Below, piece after piece: positions 18,280 to 26,817 of a stretch of 44,014 nucleotides of DNA. The notes below the pieces were generated by a model that saw only the letters and a list, made by a program, of their open reading frames with translations, had not been told where the DNA came from and did not search any database. Made by a program: the position numbers and the translations under genes. The stretch is taken from the NCBI GenBank assembly GCA_938091655.1, contig CALKOA010000031.1, positions 1-44,014 of the forward strand, in the 5' to 3' direction. Source of the stretch: an uncultured Balneolaceae bacterium (GTDB taxonomy: Bacteria; Bacteroidota; Rhodothermia; Balneolales; Balneolaceae). Every line of letters starts with the position of its first letter. Positions within the stretch are counted from its first letter, which is position 1.

Positions 18280-19533
18280 ATGGCTTCTATCCAAAAAGAT
18301 TTAGATTGGACGAGTATTTTACTTTGGATAGGCTTAAGTATTATTGGGCTCATTGCAATCTATAGCGCAACTCAAGGTCCGGTTTCTGAGTTTTTACCTA
18401 CATTCATTCAAAATAACTTCTGGAAGCAATTACTATTTGTTGGAATTTCTTTGGGGCTACTCTTCGGTATACAATTCATCAATCCAACTATTTTTAAAAA
18501 TTTTTCTTATGTAGCCTACGCAATATCTCTGTTATTGATGGTATATACGTTGTTTTTTGGACAAGAGATTAATGGTGCAAAAAGTTGGTTACGATTTGGC
18601 GGGTTTGGATTGCAGTCTAGTGAGTTTATGAAAATTACTACTATATTAGCCGCAGCAAACTTTTTAACCTCTAGGCGAAATCTTGCGACAGAACAAATAC
18701 GCTACGCCTTAGTTAGTTTCCTGATTATTTTTATACCAACACTTCTGGTAATTGCACAAAACGATTTTGGTACTGCCATTATATTTTTGGCCCTGATTCC
18801 TGTAATTTTATTTTGGTCTGGATTACCCTACGGTGTAGCCTTATTAATGGTAAGCCCCGCAATTATTCTGTATTTGAGTGTATTTAGTTGGGTTTATGGT
18901 CTTATAGCCATGGGGATTATAACCGCTGGTGTTCTTTTTTTGCAACGCTCAAAATGGCTTACTATTGTAACGGTAATCATGGGTTCTGCAACGGTCGTAG
19001 TGGTACAATTAGCCTTAACAAAAATACTTCAACCACATCAAGTTGCTCGAGTAATTGCTTTTACCAATCCATCCTATGATCCAACAGGCGCGGGATGGAA
19101 TGTTATACAAGCAAAGACCGCTATAGGTTCTGGTGGATGGACAGGGAAAGGATTCCTTGAGGGTACTCAGACTCAACTTCGTTTTTTACCAGAACAGTGG
19201 ACTGACTTTATATTTTGTGTAGTAGGAGAAGAGTTTGGTTTCTTGGGGGCTTCTATACTCATCTTAGTTTTTATGCTTTTCTTACTTCGTTTATTACAAT
19301 TATCTATTAATCATAAAAATCCCTTTGCACAATTGGTCACTCTTAGTGTCGCCGCGGTCTATTTTATGCACTTTTTTATCAATGTAGGAAGTGCAACGGC
19401 ACTATTACCGGTTATAGGTATCCCCCTACCCTTTATTAGTTACGGTGGATCTGCATTTATCGCAAATACACTCATGCTTGCGATTTGTTTAAATATGGAT
19501 TTGTATAAAAGAGAATTCAGTATCTACAGCTAA
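18280..19533 (+). CDS. rodA: peptidoglycan glycosyltransferase RodA (SEDS family)
   Basis: The 417-residue protein has about ten membrane segments. SEDS signatures are LLWIGLSIIGLIAIYSAT at the N-terminus, GAKSWLRFGGFGLQSSEFMKI (with the conserved Trp and Glu), NDFGTAIIFLALIPVI, the catalytic-region segment AKTAIGSGGWTGKGFLEGTQTQLRFLPEQWTDFIFCVVGEEFG, and LPFISYGGSAFIANT near the C-terminus. RodA polymerises glycan strands during elongation together with PBP2, encoded 3 bp upstream. It ends the elongasome cluster and is convergent with rnhB. Confidence 0.96.
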   Translation: MASIQKDLDWTSILLWIGLSIIGLIAIYSATQGPVSEFLPTFIQNNFWKQLLFVGISLGLLFGIQFINPTIFKNFSYVAYAISLLLMVYTLFFGQEINGAKSWLRFGGFGLQSSEFMKITTILAAANFLTSRRNLATEQIRYALVSFLIIFIPTLLVIAQNDFGTAIIFLALIPVILFWSGLPYGVALLMVSPAIILYLSVFSWVYGLIAMGIITAGVLFLQRSKWLTIVTVIMGSATVVVVQLALTKILQPHQVARVIAFTNPSYDPTGAGWNVIQAKTAIGSGGWTGKGFLEGTQTQLRFLPEQWTDFIFCVVGEEFGFLGASILILVFMLFLLRLLQLSINHKNPFAQLVTLSVAAVYFMHFFINVGSATALLPVIGIPLPFISYGGSAFIANTLMLAICLNMDLYKREFSIYS

Positions 19534-19617
19534 GTAGATAGAATAATACACACGAACTTTGTACAGGGGTTGTATCAATAAACCCGGTAAGAAATATTTC
19601 TTCCTGCATTAAGGAAG

Positions 19618-20235
19618 CTATACTTTAGATGAACGGGCCTTCGTAGTTCCTAAACTAAAACTTATTCGATGAACAGGTGTATAGCCATATTCTTTCAAAG
19701 CTTGCCTATGTGCATTGGTCGGATATCCAACATTATTATCCCACCCATACTCTGGAAACTCTTGGTGTAAGCTAGCCATAAGTTCATCACGGTAAACTTT
19801 GGCAATGATAGATGCAGCACCTATAGAGGCACTTTTACTATCTCCCTTTACTATACATTGATGAGCAAAAAGCGTTGGCAAATAACGATTACCATCAACC
19901 AATAAATAGTCGGGATTAGCACCTGTGGATGTTGCGCAGCTATTCATAGTTTCTAAACTCGCCCAAAGTATATTAAGCCGTTCTATCAGCGCTAAATCAC
20001 CCTCTTGAATAGTCCAGAAGAGAGCATTTTTCTTAATCTCTTTAGATAGACGCTTGCGTTCAGATAAAGATAACTTTTTACTATCCTGAATTCCTTCAAC
20101 AGGGTTATTTGGGTTCAGAATAACCCCAGCGGCCACTACAGGGCCAGCTAAACAGCCCCTACCAACTTCATCTAGACCCATAACCCGTTGAAAGCCTTCT
20201 TGCCATAACACACGTTCAATTTCTAGTCTGCTCAT
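19618..20235 (-). CDS. rnhB: ribonuclease HII
   Basis: A 205-residue type 2 RNase H that cleaves the RNA strand of RNA/DNA hybrids and at single ribonucleotides. The active-site motif MGLDEVGRGCLAGPVVAA gives D22 and E23; D114 in LLVDGNRY and D132 in KGDSKSASIGAASIIAKV complete the DEDD set. Length is normal for the family. It is convergent with rodA and divergent from the VWA-protein gene, so it appears to be a single-gene transcript. Confidence 0.95.
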   Translation of the reverse strand: MSRLEIERVLWQEGFQRVMGLDEVGRGCLAGPVVAAGVILNPNNPVEGIQDSKKLSLSERKRLSKEIKKNALFWTIQEGDLALIERLNILWASLETMNSCATSTGANPDYLLVDGNRYLPTLFAHQCIVKGDSKSASIGAASIIAKVYRDELMASLHQEFPEYGWDNNVGYPTNAHRQALKEYGYTPVHRISFSLGTTKARSSKV

Positions 20236-20325
20236 ATGGGCAATTAAATTGGATGTTGAGCTAAAAATATTGGTTTAATTAACGATATGAGGAACGAGTT
20301 AGAATTCATAAATGGTTGCATTAAT

Positions 20326-21435
20326 ATGAAATACAAATATACTCATTGGAAACAAGTAAAACCTATATCGGGTAAAAACCCATTTGAGACCCTACTTGAT
20401 TTATTCCAACAACTGTTAACCATTGCCAGTGGTGATGTATCACAATCACTTAGTTGGCTAACGAATTTAGATAAAGAGTATGAAATAACGGACAGTTTTG
20501 AAGAGAAATATAGCCTGGCTGATTTTATCCAAGATTTAATAGACAAGGGATATATCGATCAGGATAATGACACCAATACCATGGTCATTACTCCAAAAAC
20601 TGAAAAAAGCCTGCGAGATCGCTCATTAAATGAAATATTTAGCAGCTTGCGAAAAGGAGGACAGGGTGATCACAAAACTAATTTTAACGGGGCAGGCGTA
20701 GAGCGACAGTCAGAAACAAGACCTTGGAATGGTCATGAAGAACTTGTCAACTTAGATACAACCGGTACAATGATTAATATGCTTAAGCATAGTAGTATTG
20801 AATCATTGGATTTGTCAGAAGATGACTTGCAAGTATATGAAACAGATTATCACACGCAAGTCTCCACTGTACTATTAATTGATTTAAGCCATTCTATGAT
20901 TCTATATGGTGAGGATCGAATTACACCAGCAAAAAAAGTTGCGATGGCTTTGTCTGAATTAATCATCCGCAGCTACTCAAAAGATACCTTAGACATTGTG
21001 GCTTTTGGCAACGAGGCATGGCATATTTCAGTCAAAGATCTACCTTACTTGAAAGTGGGGCCCTATCACACCAACACCAAACAAGGTTTAGAAGTTGCTC
21101 GTCATATATTGCAGCGCAAAAAGTTTGCGAATAAGCAAATATTCATGATTACAGACGGGAAGCCGTCTTGTATGTTTGAAAATGGTAAACTCTACAAAAA
21201 CAGCTTTGGGTTGGATAGGAAAATTGTCAACAAGGTATTAGATGAAGCAGTTAAATGCAGAAGAGAAAAAATCACCATAACAACGTTTATGATAGCTTCA
21301 GACCCTTATTTACAGCATTTTGTACGTGAAATGACTGAAGCTAATAAAGGAAAAGCTTATTTTTCTAGCTTGGATAATTTAGGTGGGTTTATTTTCGAAG
21401 ACTACATTAAAAATAGAAAACGCCGGGTACATTAA
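20326..21435 (+). CDS. von Willebrand factor A (VWA) domain protein
   Basis: A 369-residue soluble protein with no signal peptide. Residues about 180-350 are a VWA domain with an intact MIDAS motif (D186-L-S188-H-S190 in LLIDLSHSM) and FMITDGKPSC later. The N-terminal half is helical and charged, with NEIFSSLRKGGQGDH and an SETRPWNGHE linker typical of stand-alone VWA proteins that often accompany MoxR-type AAA ATPases; no such ATPase is in the window. I prefer ATG 20326 because MKYKYTHW matches the usual MRYRYSKW start of this family; ATG 20287 in the same frame would add 13 residues. Role unknown. Its stop codon lies inside the loop of a terminator hairpin. Confidence 0.82.
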   Translation: MKYKYTHWKQVKPISGKNPFETLLDLFQQLLTIASGDVSQSLSWLTNLDKEYEITDSFEEKYSLADFIQDLIDKGYIDQDNDTNTMVITPKTEKSLRDRSLNEIFSSLRKGGQGDHKTNFNGAGVERQSETRPWNGHEELVNLDTTGTMINMLKHSSIESLDLSEDDLQVYETDYHTQVSTVLLIDLSHSMILYGEDRITPAKKVAMALSELIIRSYSKDTLDIVAFGNEAWHISVKDLPYLKVGPYHTNTKQGLEVARHILQRKKFANKQIFMITDGKPSCMFENGKLYKNSFGLDRKIVNKVLDEAVKCRREKITITTFMIASDPYLQHFVREMTEANKGKAYFSSLDNLGGFIFEDYIKNRKRRVH

Positions 21436-21454
21436 CTGCATACCCAGCGTTTTT
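21417..21454. terminator. bidirectional intrinsic terminator overlapping the VWA gene end
   Basis: Left arm AACGC-C-GGGTA (to 21429) pairs with TACCC-A-GCGTT (from 21441), five base pairs on each side of one mismatch, with an 11-nt loop and a T5 run on the plus strand and T4 on the minus strand. The VWA stop codon TAA (21433-21435) is inside the loop. It can stop both the VWA transcript and the long minus-strand envelope operon, which ends at 21555. Confidence 0.85.
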
Positions 21455-21554
21455 AAAAATTTCCTCACTCAAACTCATTTGAGCTTAACCACAACAAGCA
21501 GTTACAAAAGAGATGACCAGCTGTTAGGATGTTCTTTTGCCGTTTTACTCAGTG

Positions 21555-22106
21555 TTAGTTAAACATACCGAGTTCTTCCATCACCGACTGAGTTATATCA
21601 AACTTGGCTCTGAAGTCTTCCGATGCATACAAAATAATCATGTCACCAGAACTAGTAGTAGTGTTTAACACATAAGATAAACCCTGTTTCTGAGCTACTG
21701 CTTCTATGGCTGATCCTATTTGTTCTAGTAGAGGGCCTACTAATTCATCCCGGCGTTGTGCGAGCTCTTGTTCAGCTACTTCTTGAGCTTGTAAAAGTTC
21801 TTGTTGTAACTGCCCCAAACGTGCTTCTTCTTGCTGCTGTGCTTCTGCGGAAATCACGCCTACCTTTTGTTGGTATTCGGCAACTTGTGTTTGAAACTCC
21901 TGCTCTAAGGTCGATAATTCCTGTTGCTTACGGGCGGTAAAATTTTGCAATCTTTGTTGGACAGCACGCATTTCTGGCATGTTGGCTAATATTGACTGTG
22001 GATTTATATACCCAATTTTCAATTCTGAGTTGTTGGATTGCGCCTGAGCTTGTAGATTAAGCACAATACTAAGGAATAAAATAACTGCAATACGTAACGT
22101 TCGCAT
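21555..22106 (-). CDS. OmpH/Skp-family periplasmic chaperone, third copy
   Basis: The 183-residue protein has a signal peptide (MRTLRIAVILFLSIVLNLQAQAQ), the family start SELKIGYINPQSILANMPEMRAVQQRLQNF, and a long Gln/Glu-rich coiled coil (about residues 45-125), then a C-terminal beta part (LSYVLNTTTSSGDMIILYASEDFRAKFDIT). Skp trimers hold unfolded outer-membrane proteins on their way to BamA, which is encoded upstream in the same run. It is the third and last of three tandem paralogues. 24 bp separate it from the second copy; the bidirectional terminator lies about 100 bp beyond. Confidence 0.9.
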   Translation of the reverse strand: MRTLRIAVILFLSIVLNLQAQAQSNNSELKIGYINPQSILANMPEMRAVQQRLQNFTARKQQELSTLEQEFQTQVAEYQQKVGVISAEAQQQEEARLGQLQQELLQAQEVAEQELAQRRDELVGPLLEQIGSAIEAVAQKQGLSYVLNTTTSSGDMIILYASEDFRAKFDITQSVMEELGMFN

Positions 22107-22130
22107 GTGGATGGATTAATTTAGTTGATA

Positions 22131-22670
22131 TTAATTTTCTGAATCATTTCCAGAAGTAATCATTCGGGAGAGTACTTCCTGGGTAATATTAAGTTCTTCG
22201 GCACTAAAAAATACAATAGCATCGCCATAAGAGGTGGCTTCGTTAAGTATTAAATCAAGGCCTTTCTCTTGGGCTACTGCTGCCATTACTTGATCCATTT
22301 TTTCAATAATTGGCTGTAGTAACTGTGCTCTTTTCTGGGTGATTTCGTTAAGATAATTCTCTCTCTCTTCCTGAAGTTGCTGATCACGGGCTAAAAGATC
22401 TTCTTCCCTTATGATTCGAGCTTCTTCGTTAAGCATACTTCGGGCCTCCTCATAGGCAACAAAATCTTGCTGGAGCTGATTGGCTTTGGTCATCAATTCA
22501 GTGTCTCTTTCTTGGACAAGTTGCTCGATTTGTTGATCTACAAACGCGACCTCGTCCAATTGACTTAACACTACCGTAGGATTCATGTATCCAATTTTTA
22601 CTTGGGCCTGAGTTTCTACTGTGAACAGAATAACCCAGAGTAATGCGGAAAAAATAAAATGTTGTTTCAT
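22131..22670 (-). CDS. OmpH/Skp-family periplasmic chaperone, second copy
   Basis: A 179-residue paralogue with a signal peptide (FIFSALLWVILFTVETQAQ), the core VKIGYMNPTVVLSQLDEVAFVDQQIEQL, an acidic coiled-coil arm (about 50-115) and the closing AVAQEKGLDLILNEATSYGDAIVFFSAEELNITQEVL. The first-beta-strand and last-strand motifs align with both neighbouring copies, but the arms are diverged, so this is an old duplication. The gene is probably co-transcribed with bamA. Confidence 0.9.
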   Translation of the reverse strand: MKQHFIFSALLWVILFTVETQAQVKIGYMNPTVVLSQLDEVAFVDQQIEQLVQERDTELMTKANQLQQDFVAYEEARSMLNEEARIIREEDLLARDQQLQEERENYLNEITQKRAQLLQPIIEKMDQVMAAVAQEKGLDLILNEATSYGDAIVFFSAEELNITQEVLSRMITSGNDSEN

Positions 22671-22736
22671 AATCGTTTTAAATGTGAGTAAAAAAATACC
22701 GTAATTTTTAGTTAATTACCTACCCTTATTTATGCC

Positions 22737-23303
22737 TCAATTATCCATATCAATTCCTAATTCGAACAAGATATCAGCCGTTATATCAAATTCAGCTCTA
22801 GCGTATATCATATAAATGTCACCACTTCTGTCAAAGATAAAATCATAGCCTTTCTCTAGGGCCACTGTTCTTGCTGCGCTGAATACTTTTCGTTGGATTG
22901 GTTCTAATAAATCACTTTGTTGCTGAAAATATTCCCCTGTTGGTCCAAACTTCTGCTGAAGGAAGCTTTGATGCTGTTTTTTCTTTTGTGCAATTTCGGC
23001 TAGTTTTTGACTTCTGATCTCTTCGGTATATAATATTTCTTTGGCTTGATAGTCTTCCTCTAGCGCAGTTACTTCTTCTAGCATTTCCTGTGCTTCTTGC
23101 TGCCAACCGCTGCTTAGTAATTGTAAACGCTGTTCTATTCCACCGTATTCAGGTAGTTGGGCTACGACCAAATCCGACTCAAAATAGCCAATTTTTTGAT
23201 CTTGAGCTTTGCCCTCAATACTACCTATTGCTATAATCGCAATACACACTATATGAGAGATAATACGTGCGTTCATAAATGAAAATTGAATGTTGTTCAT
23301 CAT
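22737..23303 (-). CDS. OmpH/Skp-family periplasmic chaperone, first copy
   Basis: A 188-residue OmpH-like protein located 8 bp after the bamA stop. The core QKIGYFESDLVVAQLPEYGGIEQRLQLL is followed by a charged coiled coil and EKGYDFIFDRSGDIYMIYARAEFDITADILFELG. Two starts are possible: ATG 23303 (used here) or ATG 23276, which gives a cleaner signal peptide (MNARIISHIVCIAIIAIGSI...GKAQ). It is the most basic-rich of the three copies in the coiled-coil arm (EIAQKKKQHQSFLQQKF). Function as an outer-membrane-protein chaperone is inferred from family and from bamA adjacency. Confidence 0.88.
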   Translation of the reverse strand: MMNNIQFSFMNARIISHIVCIAIIAIGSIEGKAQDQKIGYFESDLVVAQLPEYGGIEQRLQLLSSGWQQEAQEMLEEVTALEEDYQAKEILYTEEIRSQKLAEIAQKKKQHQSFLQQKFGPTGEYFQQQSDLLEPIQRKVFSAARTVALEKGYDFIFDRSGDIYMIYARAEFDITADILFELGIDMDN

Positions 23304-23311
23304 ATACTAAA

Positions 23312-25816
23312 CTAAAATGGTGCACCAATATTAAACAAAAATTCCCATTCTCCTGCAAGCGTATTGGTTCCTTCAATTCCGTCTAATCGGTATCCGTAAC
23401 TCAAATCAACCAGTCCCAATACCGGAAGATATAAACGAGTTCCAATCCCAATTGCGCGCTTCACATTAAACGGATCGAAGGTGGCAAAATCATTAAATGC
23501 ATTGGCTGCATCGTAGAAAGCATAAGGTATTAGTTGCAACTGTTCATTACTCACTGCCGGGTAACGTAATTCAAGGGAGTATTTGTTATACACACGTCCC
23601 CCCACCTGCCGGCCATCAATAATTGGCGCTATGCTTCCATCATTACCACCTGGATATCCTCGTAAGTCGATATTGTCGTACAAGAAGCTCTGCCGTTGCT
23701 GTAGTTGGGTTCCACCGACTAAGAATCGCTGAAAATTGGATCTTCTATCAGTAGTGAAAAAGCCAATGAATCCAAAATTTACCTGACTGGTGAGCACTAA
23801 TTTCTCAACGATGGGAATGTGGTATTGATAGTCTGTTTTAATTTTATAGTATTCGGAAAGACCTGGTAATGGCGGAGCTACTTCAAAGGAAAGACCTAAT
23901 TTAGACCCTGTATTAGGTGAGATGAAATTATCTAAGGAATTTCGCTCGAAAGTCTGATTTATTGAAATTATAGAAGAAGTTCCAGCTGATAAAAAGGAGG
24001 TTGTACCCTGAACATCGTATAGTTGATAACCTAGAGCCGTTCTGCTTGAAAAGTAATCATCCGGCCATCGTAATCGCTTCCCAAGAGAAACAGAAGAAGA
24101 AAAAAGCCGGTTTTTTTCAGAGAAGCCACGATATTGTATAAAGTTGTACGATAGATTTACCCCAAGTGAGGTGGGTTTCCCGTTTAACCAAGGCTCTACG
24201 AAACCAAAGCTGTAACTTTGAAAGCCTGTCCCTGTCACCTGAACACCCAAAGAAAGATTTTGTCCATCTCCTGAAGGAAATGGGGTAAAGTCACCAGCTA
24301 AGGCTCGCTGTAGTGAAAAGTTATTAAAATTAAGACGGGCAGAAATTAACGCACCAATCGCGCGGCCACCATACCCACCTGAAAATTCAAAATTCGACGT
24401 ACTTGCAGATTCATCAACCAGAAAAGATACATCTACTTCTTTGTCTTGGGGTATAGGTTGTACATCGGGAGTGATGTTTTGGGGGTCAAAAAATCCTAAG
24501 GTGCTAAGTTCTCTAACCGATCTTACTATAGCCTCACGACTGTATGTGGCACCAGGGATCGTTCGTAATGTTCTCCGAACAACGTCGTCATGAGTTTGCG
24601 TATTCCCACTAAATGACACCCTACGTATAGTTGCAATTTCATCTTCGTATATATCAAAGTGAATATCCAAGGAGTCATCATCCACCTTGGAGATCGTTGG
24701 TATGGCTTGAAAAAACAAATAGCCTATGTTCTGATACAAACTGTTTATGTCGGTCGAGGTTTTATTGAAGTTTAAATTTTCATCGTATCGCGTTTGATTA
24801 AATACATCCCCTTTTTCAAAACCTAGTGACTGTGTCAATTGGGCATCGGTGTACACGGTGTTTCCATCCCAACTAATGTCTCGCACTTTATATTGAGGCC
24901 CTTCATAGATAGTAAAGGCTAAACGTAGTCCTTGCTCACCTTTACCAAAGTCATCTACCCATAAGCTATCAGAAATAATTCTAGCATCGACATGACCTTC
25001 CTCTTGAAAATGGGTCACAAGATTGGTCACTCCTTCTTCAAAGTCTTCTTGCTTATAAAGCTTTTTGGACAAAAATTTCCACCAAGCGTCTTCTTTAATC
25101 GGTTTAATCACCTTCAATAAATCTTTTTCAGTGAACCGCTCTAGCCCAATAAACTGAATATCTTTGATTTCTAACTTCTCGCCTTTTTGCACTTCAAAGT
25201 ATAGAATAGAACGGTTTTCAATTTCATCTGACGCTTCTACCCTTGTAGCAACTTCCGTTCCCCATAATCCTTTTTCTTTAAAAAATCGAGTGATGGTGCG
25301 TTTAGCTTGTTCTAAACTTGCATCGGTAATTGCGGCGCCTTGAACCAAAGTTATAAGATCTTCTAAGTCTCGGGCTTCTGATTTTTTAATCCCTTCGATT
25401 TTGTATTCAAGCATTCTAGGCTGCTCAACTACCTGTATGAGTATGTCCAAGCTAGTAAGAGATTGATTTTCAATAAATACTTGTACATCGGAAAATAAAC
25501 CTACTCGAAATAATCTATTTATTGCATCCGGAATGTCATCACCCGGATGAGTTATTACCTTTCCCTCAACCAATCCACTCGTGTTAATGATGAATTGAGT
25601 TCGTGTACTTTCATTTCCCTGAACCCGAACCTGAGAAATACGATATTCCTCCGGATTCTCTAATGTGGGATCGGTTATTTGTATTTGCTGGGAGTAGGCG
25701 GTAAAAGTATTGCTAAATAGCAAAATAGCAGTGAGCGCAAAAATATTTCTTAATAAATGTATTCTTGCAATTTTTGGGGTCTGTAAATTCTTGATAAACA
25801 ATGTATAATCCTTCAA
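23312..25816 (-). CDS. bamA: outer-membrane protein assembly factor BamA
   Basis: An 834-residue Omp85 protein. A hydrophobic signal segment (LLRNIFALTAILLFSNTF, about residues 21-38) precedes five POTRA-like repeats (about 55-430; for example KGEKLEIKDIQFIGLERFTEKDLLKVI and EIATIRRVSFSGNTQTHDDVVRRTL) and a C-terminal beta-barrel with the substrate-loop region LFSSSVSLGKRLRWP, FLVGGTQLQQRQSFLYDNIDLRGYPGG and closing strand EFLFNIGAPF. It inserts beta-barrel proteins into the outer membrane. The start appears to be TTG 25816: no ATG exists in the first 100 codons' leader region before the POTRAs and a stop lies upstream at 25841-25843. uppS is 43 bp upstream. Confidence 0.95.
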   Translation of the reverse strand: MKDYTLFIKNLQTPKIARIHLLRNIFALTAILLFSNTFTAYSQQIQITDPTLENPEEYRISQVRVQGNESTRTQFIINTSGLVEGKVITHPGDDIPDAINRLFRVGLFSDVQVFIENQSLTSLDILIQVVEQPRMLEYKIEGIKKSEARDLEDLITLVQGAAITDASLEQAKRTITRFFKEKGLWGTEVATRVEASDEIENRSILYFEVQKGEKLEIKDIQFIGLERFTEKDLLKVIKPIKEDAWWKFLSKKLYKQEDFEEGVTNLVTHFQEEGHVDARIISDSLWVDDFGKGEQGLRLAFTIYEGPQYKVRDISWDGNTVYTDAQLTQSLGFEKGDVFNQTRYDENLNFNKTSTDINSLYQNIGYLFFQAIPTISKVDDDSLDIHFDIYEDEIATIRRVSFSGNTQTHDDVVRRTLRTIPGATYSREAIVRSVRELSTLGFFDPQNITPDVQPIPQDKEVDVSFLVDESASTSNFEFSGGYGGRAIGALISARLNFNNFSLQRALAGDFTPFPSGDGQNLSLGVQVTGTGFQSYSFGFVEPWLNGKPTSLGVNLSYNFIQYRGFSEKNRLFSSSVSLGKRLRWPDDYFSSRTALGYQLYDVQGTTSFLSAGTSSIISINQTFERNSLDNFISPNTGSKLGLSFEVAPPLPGLSEYYKIKTDYQYHIPIVEKLVLTSQVNFGFIGFFTTDRRSNFQRFLVGGTQLQQRQSFLYDNIDLRGYPGGNDGSIAPIIDGRQVGGRVYNKYSLELRYPAVSNEQLQLIPYAFYDAANAFNDFATFDPFNVKRAIGIGTRLYLPVLGLVDLSYGYRLDGIEGTNTLAGEWEFLFNIGAPF

Positions 25817-25859
25817 GCTGATAATTTTTACTGTAACGAACTAGTTACTTATTTCGTCT

Positions 25860-26645
25860 TTATTTTTTTTTACGCACTTTCCCAAATCTTCGATCTCTTT
25901 TTTGGAAGGAATGAATAGCTTCGTACAATTCGTTACGCCTAAAATCTGGCCAATATAATTCGGTTATGTACAGCTCGGAATAAGCCAACTGCCACAATAA
26001 GAAGTTGCTAATGCGATATTCACCGCTGGTTCTAATAATTAAATCCGGGTCTGGTATATTAGCCGTAGAAAGATGATCCCCAATCATTTGATCATTAATT
26101 AAATTAGGTGCTAGTCTACCTTCTTCTACATGTTTAGCAATTTTTTTTACAGCTTCAGTTATGTCCCATCTACCAGAGTAACTCAGGGCTAAACATAATT
26201 CCAAGCCTGTATTATCTTTGGTTAACGAAATTGCCTCATCTAATTCTTTAATACAATCATCAGGAAATCGATCCATCTGACCAATAGTGACCAAGCGAAT
26301 GTTGTTTCGATGGAGATTATCTGCCTCTTTCCTTAGCGAGGATACCAATAGTCGCATTAAGCCTCTAACTTCGGCATTAGGTCTTCCCCAGTTTTCTGTC
26401 GAAAAAGCATATAGGGTCAGAAATTTAACCCCGAGCTGTGCACTTGCCTCAGTAATATCTCGAACGGAGTCCACACCTACCTTATGCCCAAAAAGCCTAA
26501 TATTACCCTTGCTTTGAGCCCAACGCCCATTACCATCCATAATGATGGCAATATGCTCCGGTACGACACCTGAATCGATTAACTCTTTTTGTCGATTCTT
26601 GTCTTCCTGCGTCTGTTTTGTTTTAGTGAGACTAAGCTCTTTCAA
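25860..26645 (-). CDS. uppS: isoprenyl transferase (undecaprenyl diphosphate synthase)
   Basis: A 261-residue cis-prenyltransferase making the C55 lipid carrier for cell-wall polymers. The signature VPEHIAIIMDGNGRWAQSKG holds catalytic D37; VKFLTLYAFSTENWGRP, LCLALSYSGRWDITEAVKKI and PDLIIRTSGEYRISNFLLWQLAYSELYIT are all present, ending in the basic RRFGKVRKKK. The start is TTG at 26645: the next upstream in-frame stop is at 26667-26669 and the first internal ATG is already within the active-site loop. It leads the bamA-ompH run, a conserved Bacteroidota-like neighbourhood. A 172-bp spacer separates it from ribH and could hold a promoter. Confidence 0.95.
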   Translation of the reverse strand: MKELSLTKTKQTQEDKNRQKELIDSGVVPEHIAIIMDGNGRWAQSKGNIRLFGHKVGVDSVRDITEASAQLGVKFLTLYAFSTENWGRPNAEVRGLMRLLVSSLRKEADNLHRNNIRLVTIGQMDRFPDDCIKELDEAISLTKDNTGLELCLALSYSGRWDITEAVKKIAKHVEEGRLAPNLINDQMIGDHLSTANIPDPDLIIRTSGEYRISNFLLWQLAYSELYITELYWPDFRRNELYEAIHSFQKRDRRFGKVRKKK

Positions 26646-26817
26646 AGGGATTATGGTTGGTTCTTTTCAATTTAGCAAATTAGAGCTTTATTGAAGCTTA
26701 TTCAAGAAAAAAGCGGTTAATTTATACCCACATTAAATGGGTTTTGTTTTGATCTAAACCGACTATAACAAACTTCCTATTTCATCTACTTTTTCTCAGA
26801 TCATAAACAATACGTCA

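Noticed and set aside
19560-19620. Hairpins between rodA and rnhB (GGGTT/AACCC near 19567, the palindrome AAGAAATATTTCTT at 19589, CTTCC/GGAAG near 19600) as a convergent terminator
   Set aside because: None is followed by a T tract on either strand; stems are 5-7 bp in AT-rich sequence.
26715-26760. ACCCA/TGGGT hairpin with T-rich flank between ribH and uppS as a terminator
   Set aside because: The T-rich side is on the plus strand, where no gene ends; for the minus-strand ribH transcript there is no T tract after it.
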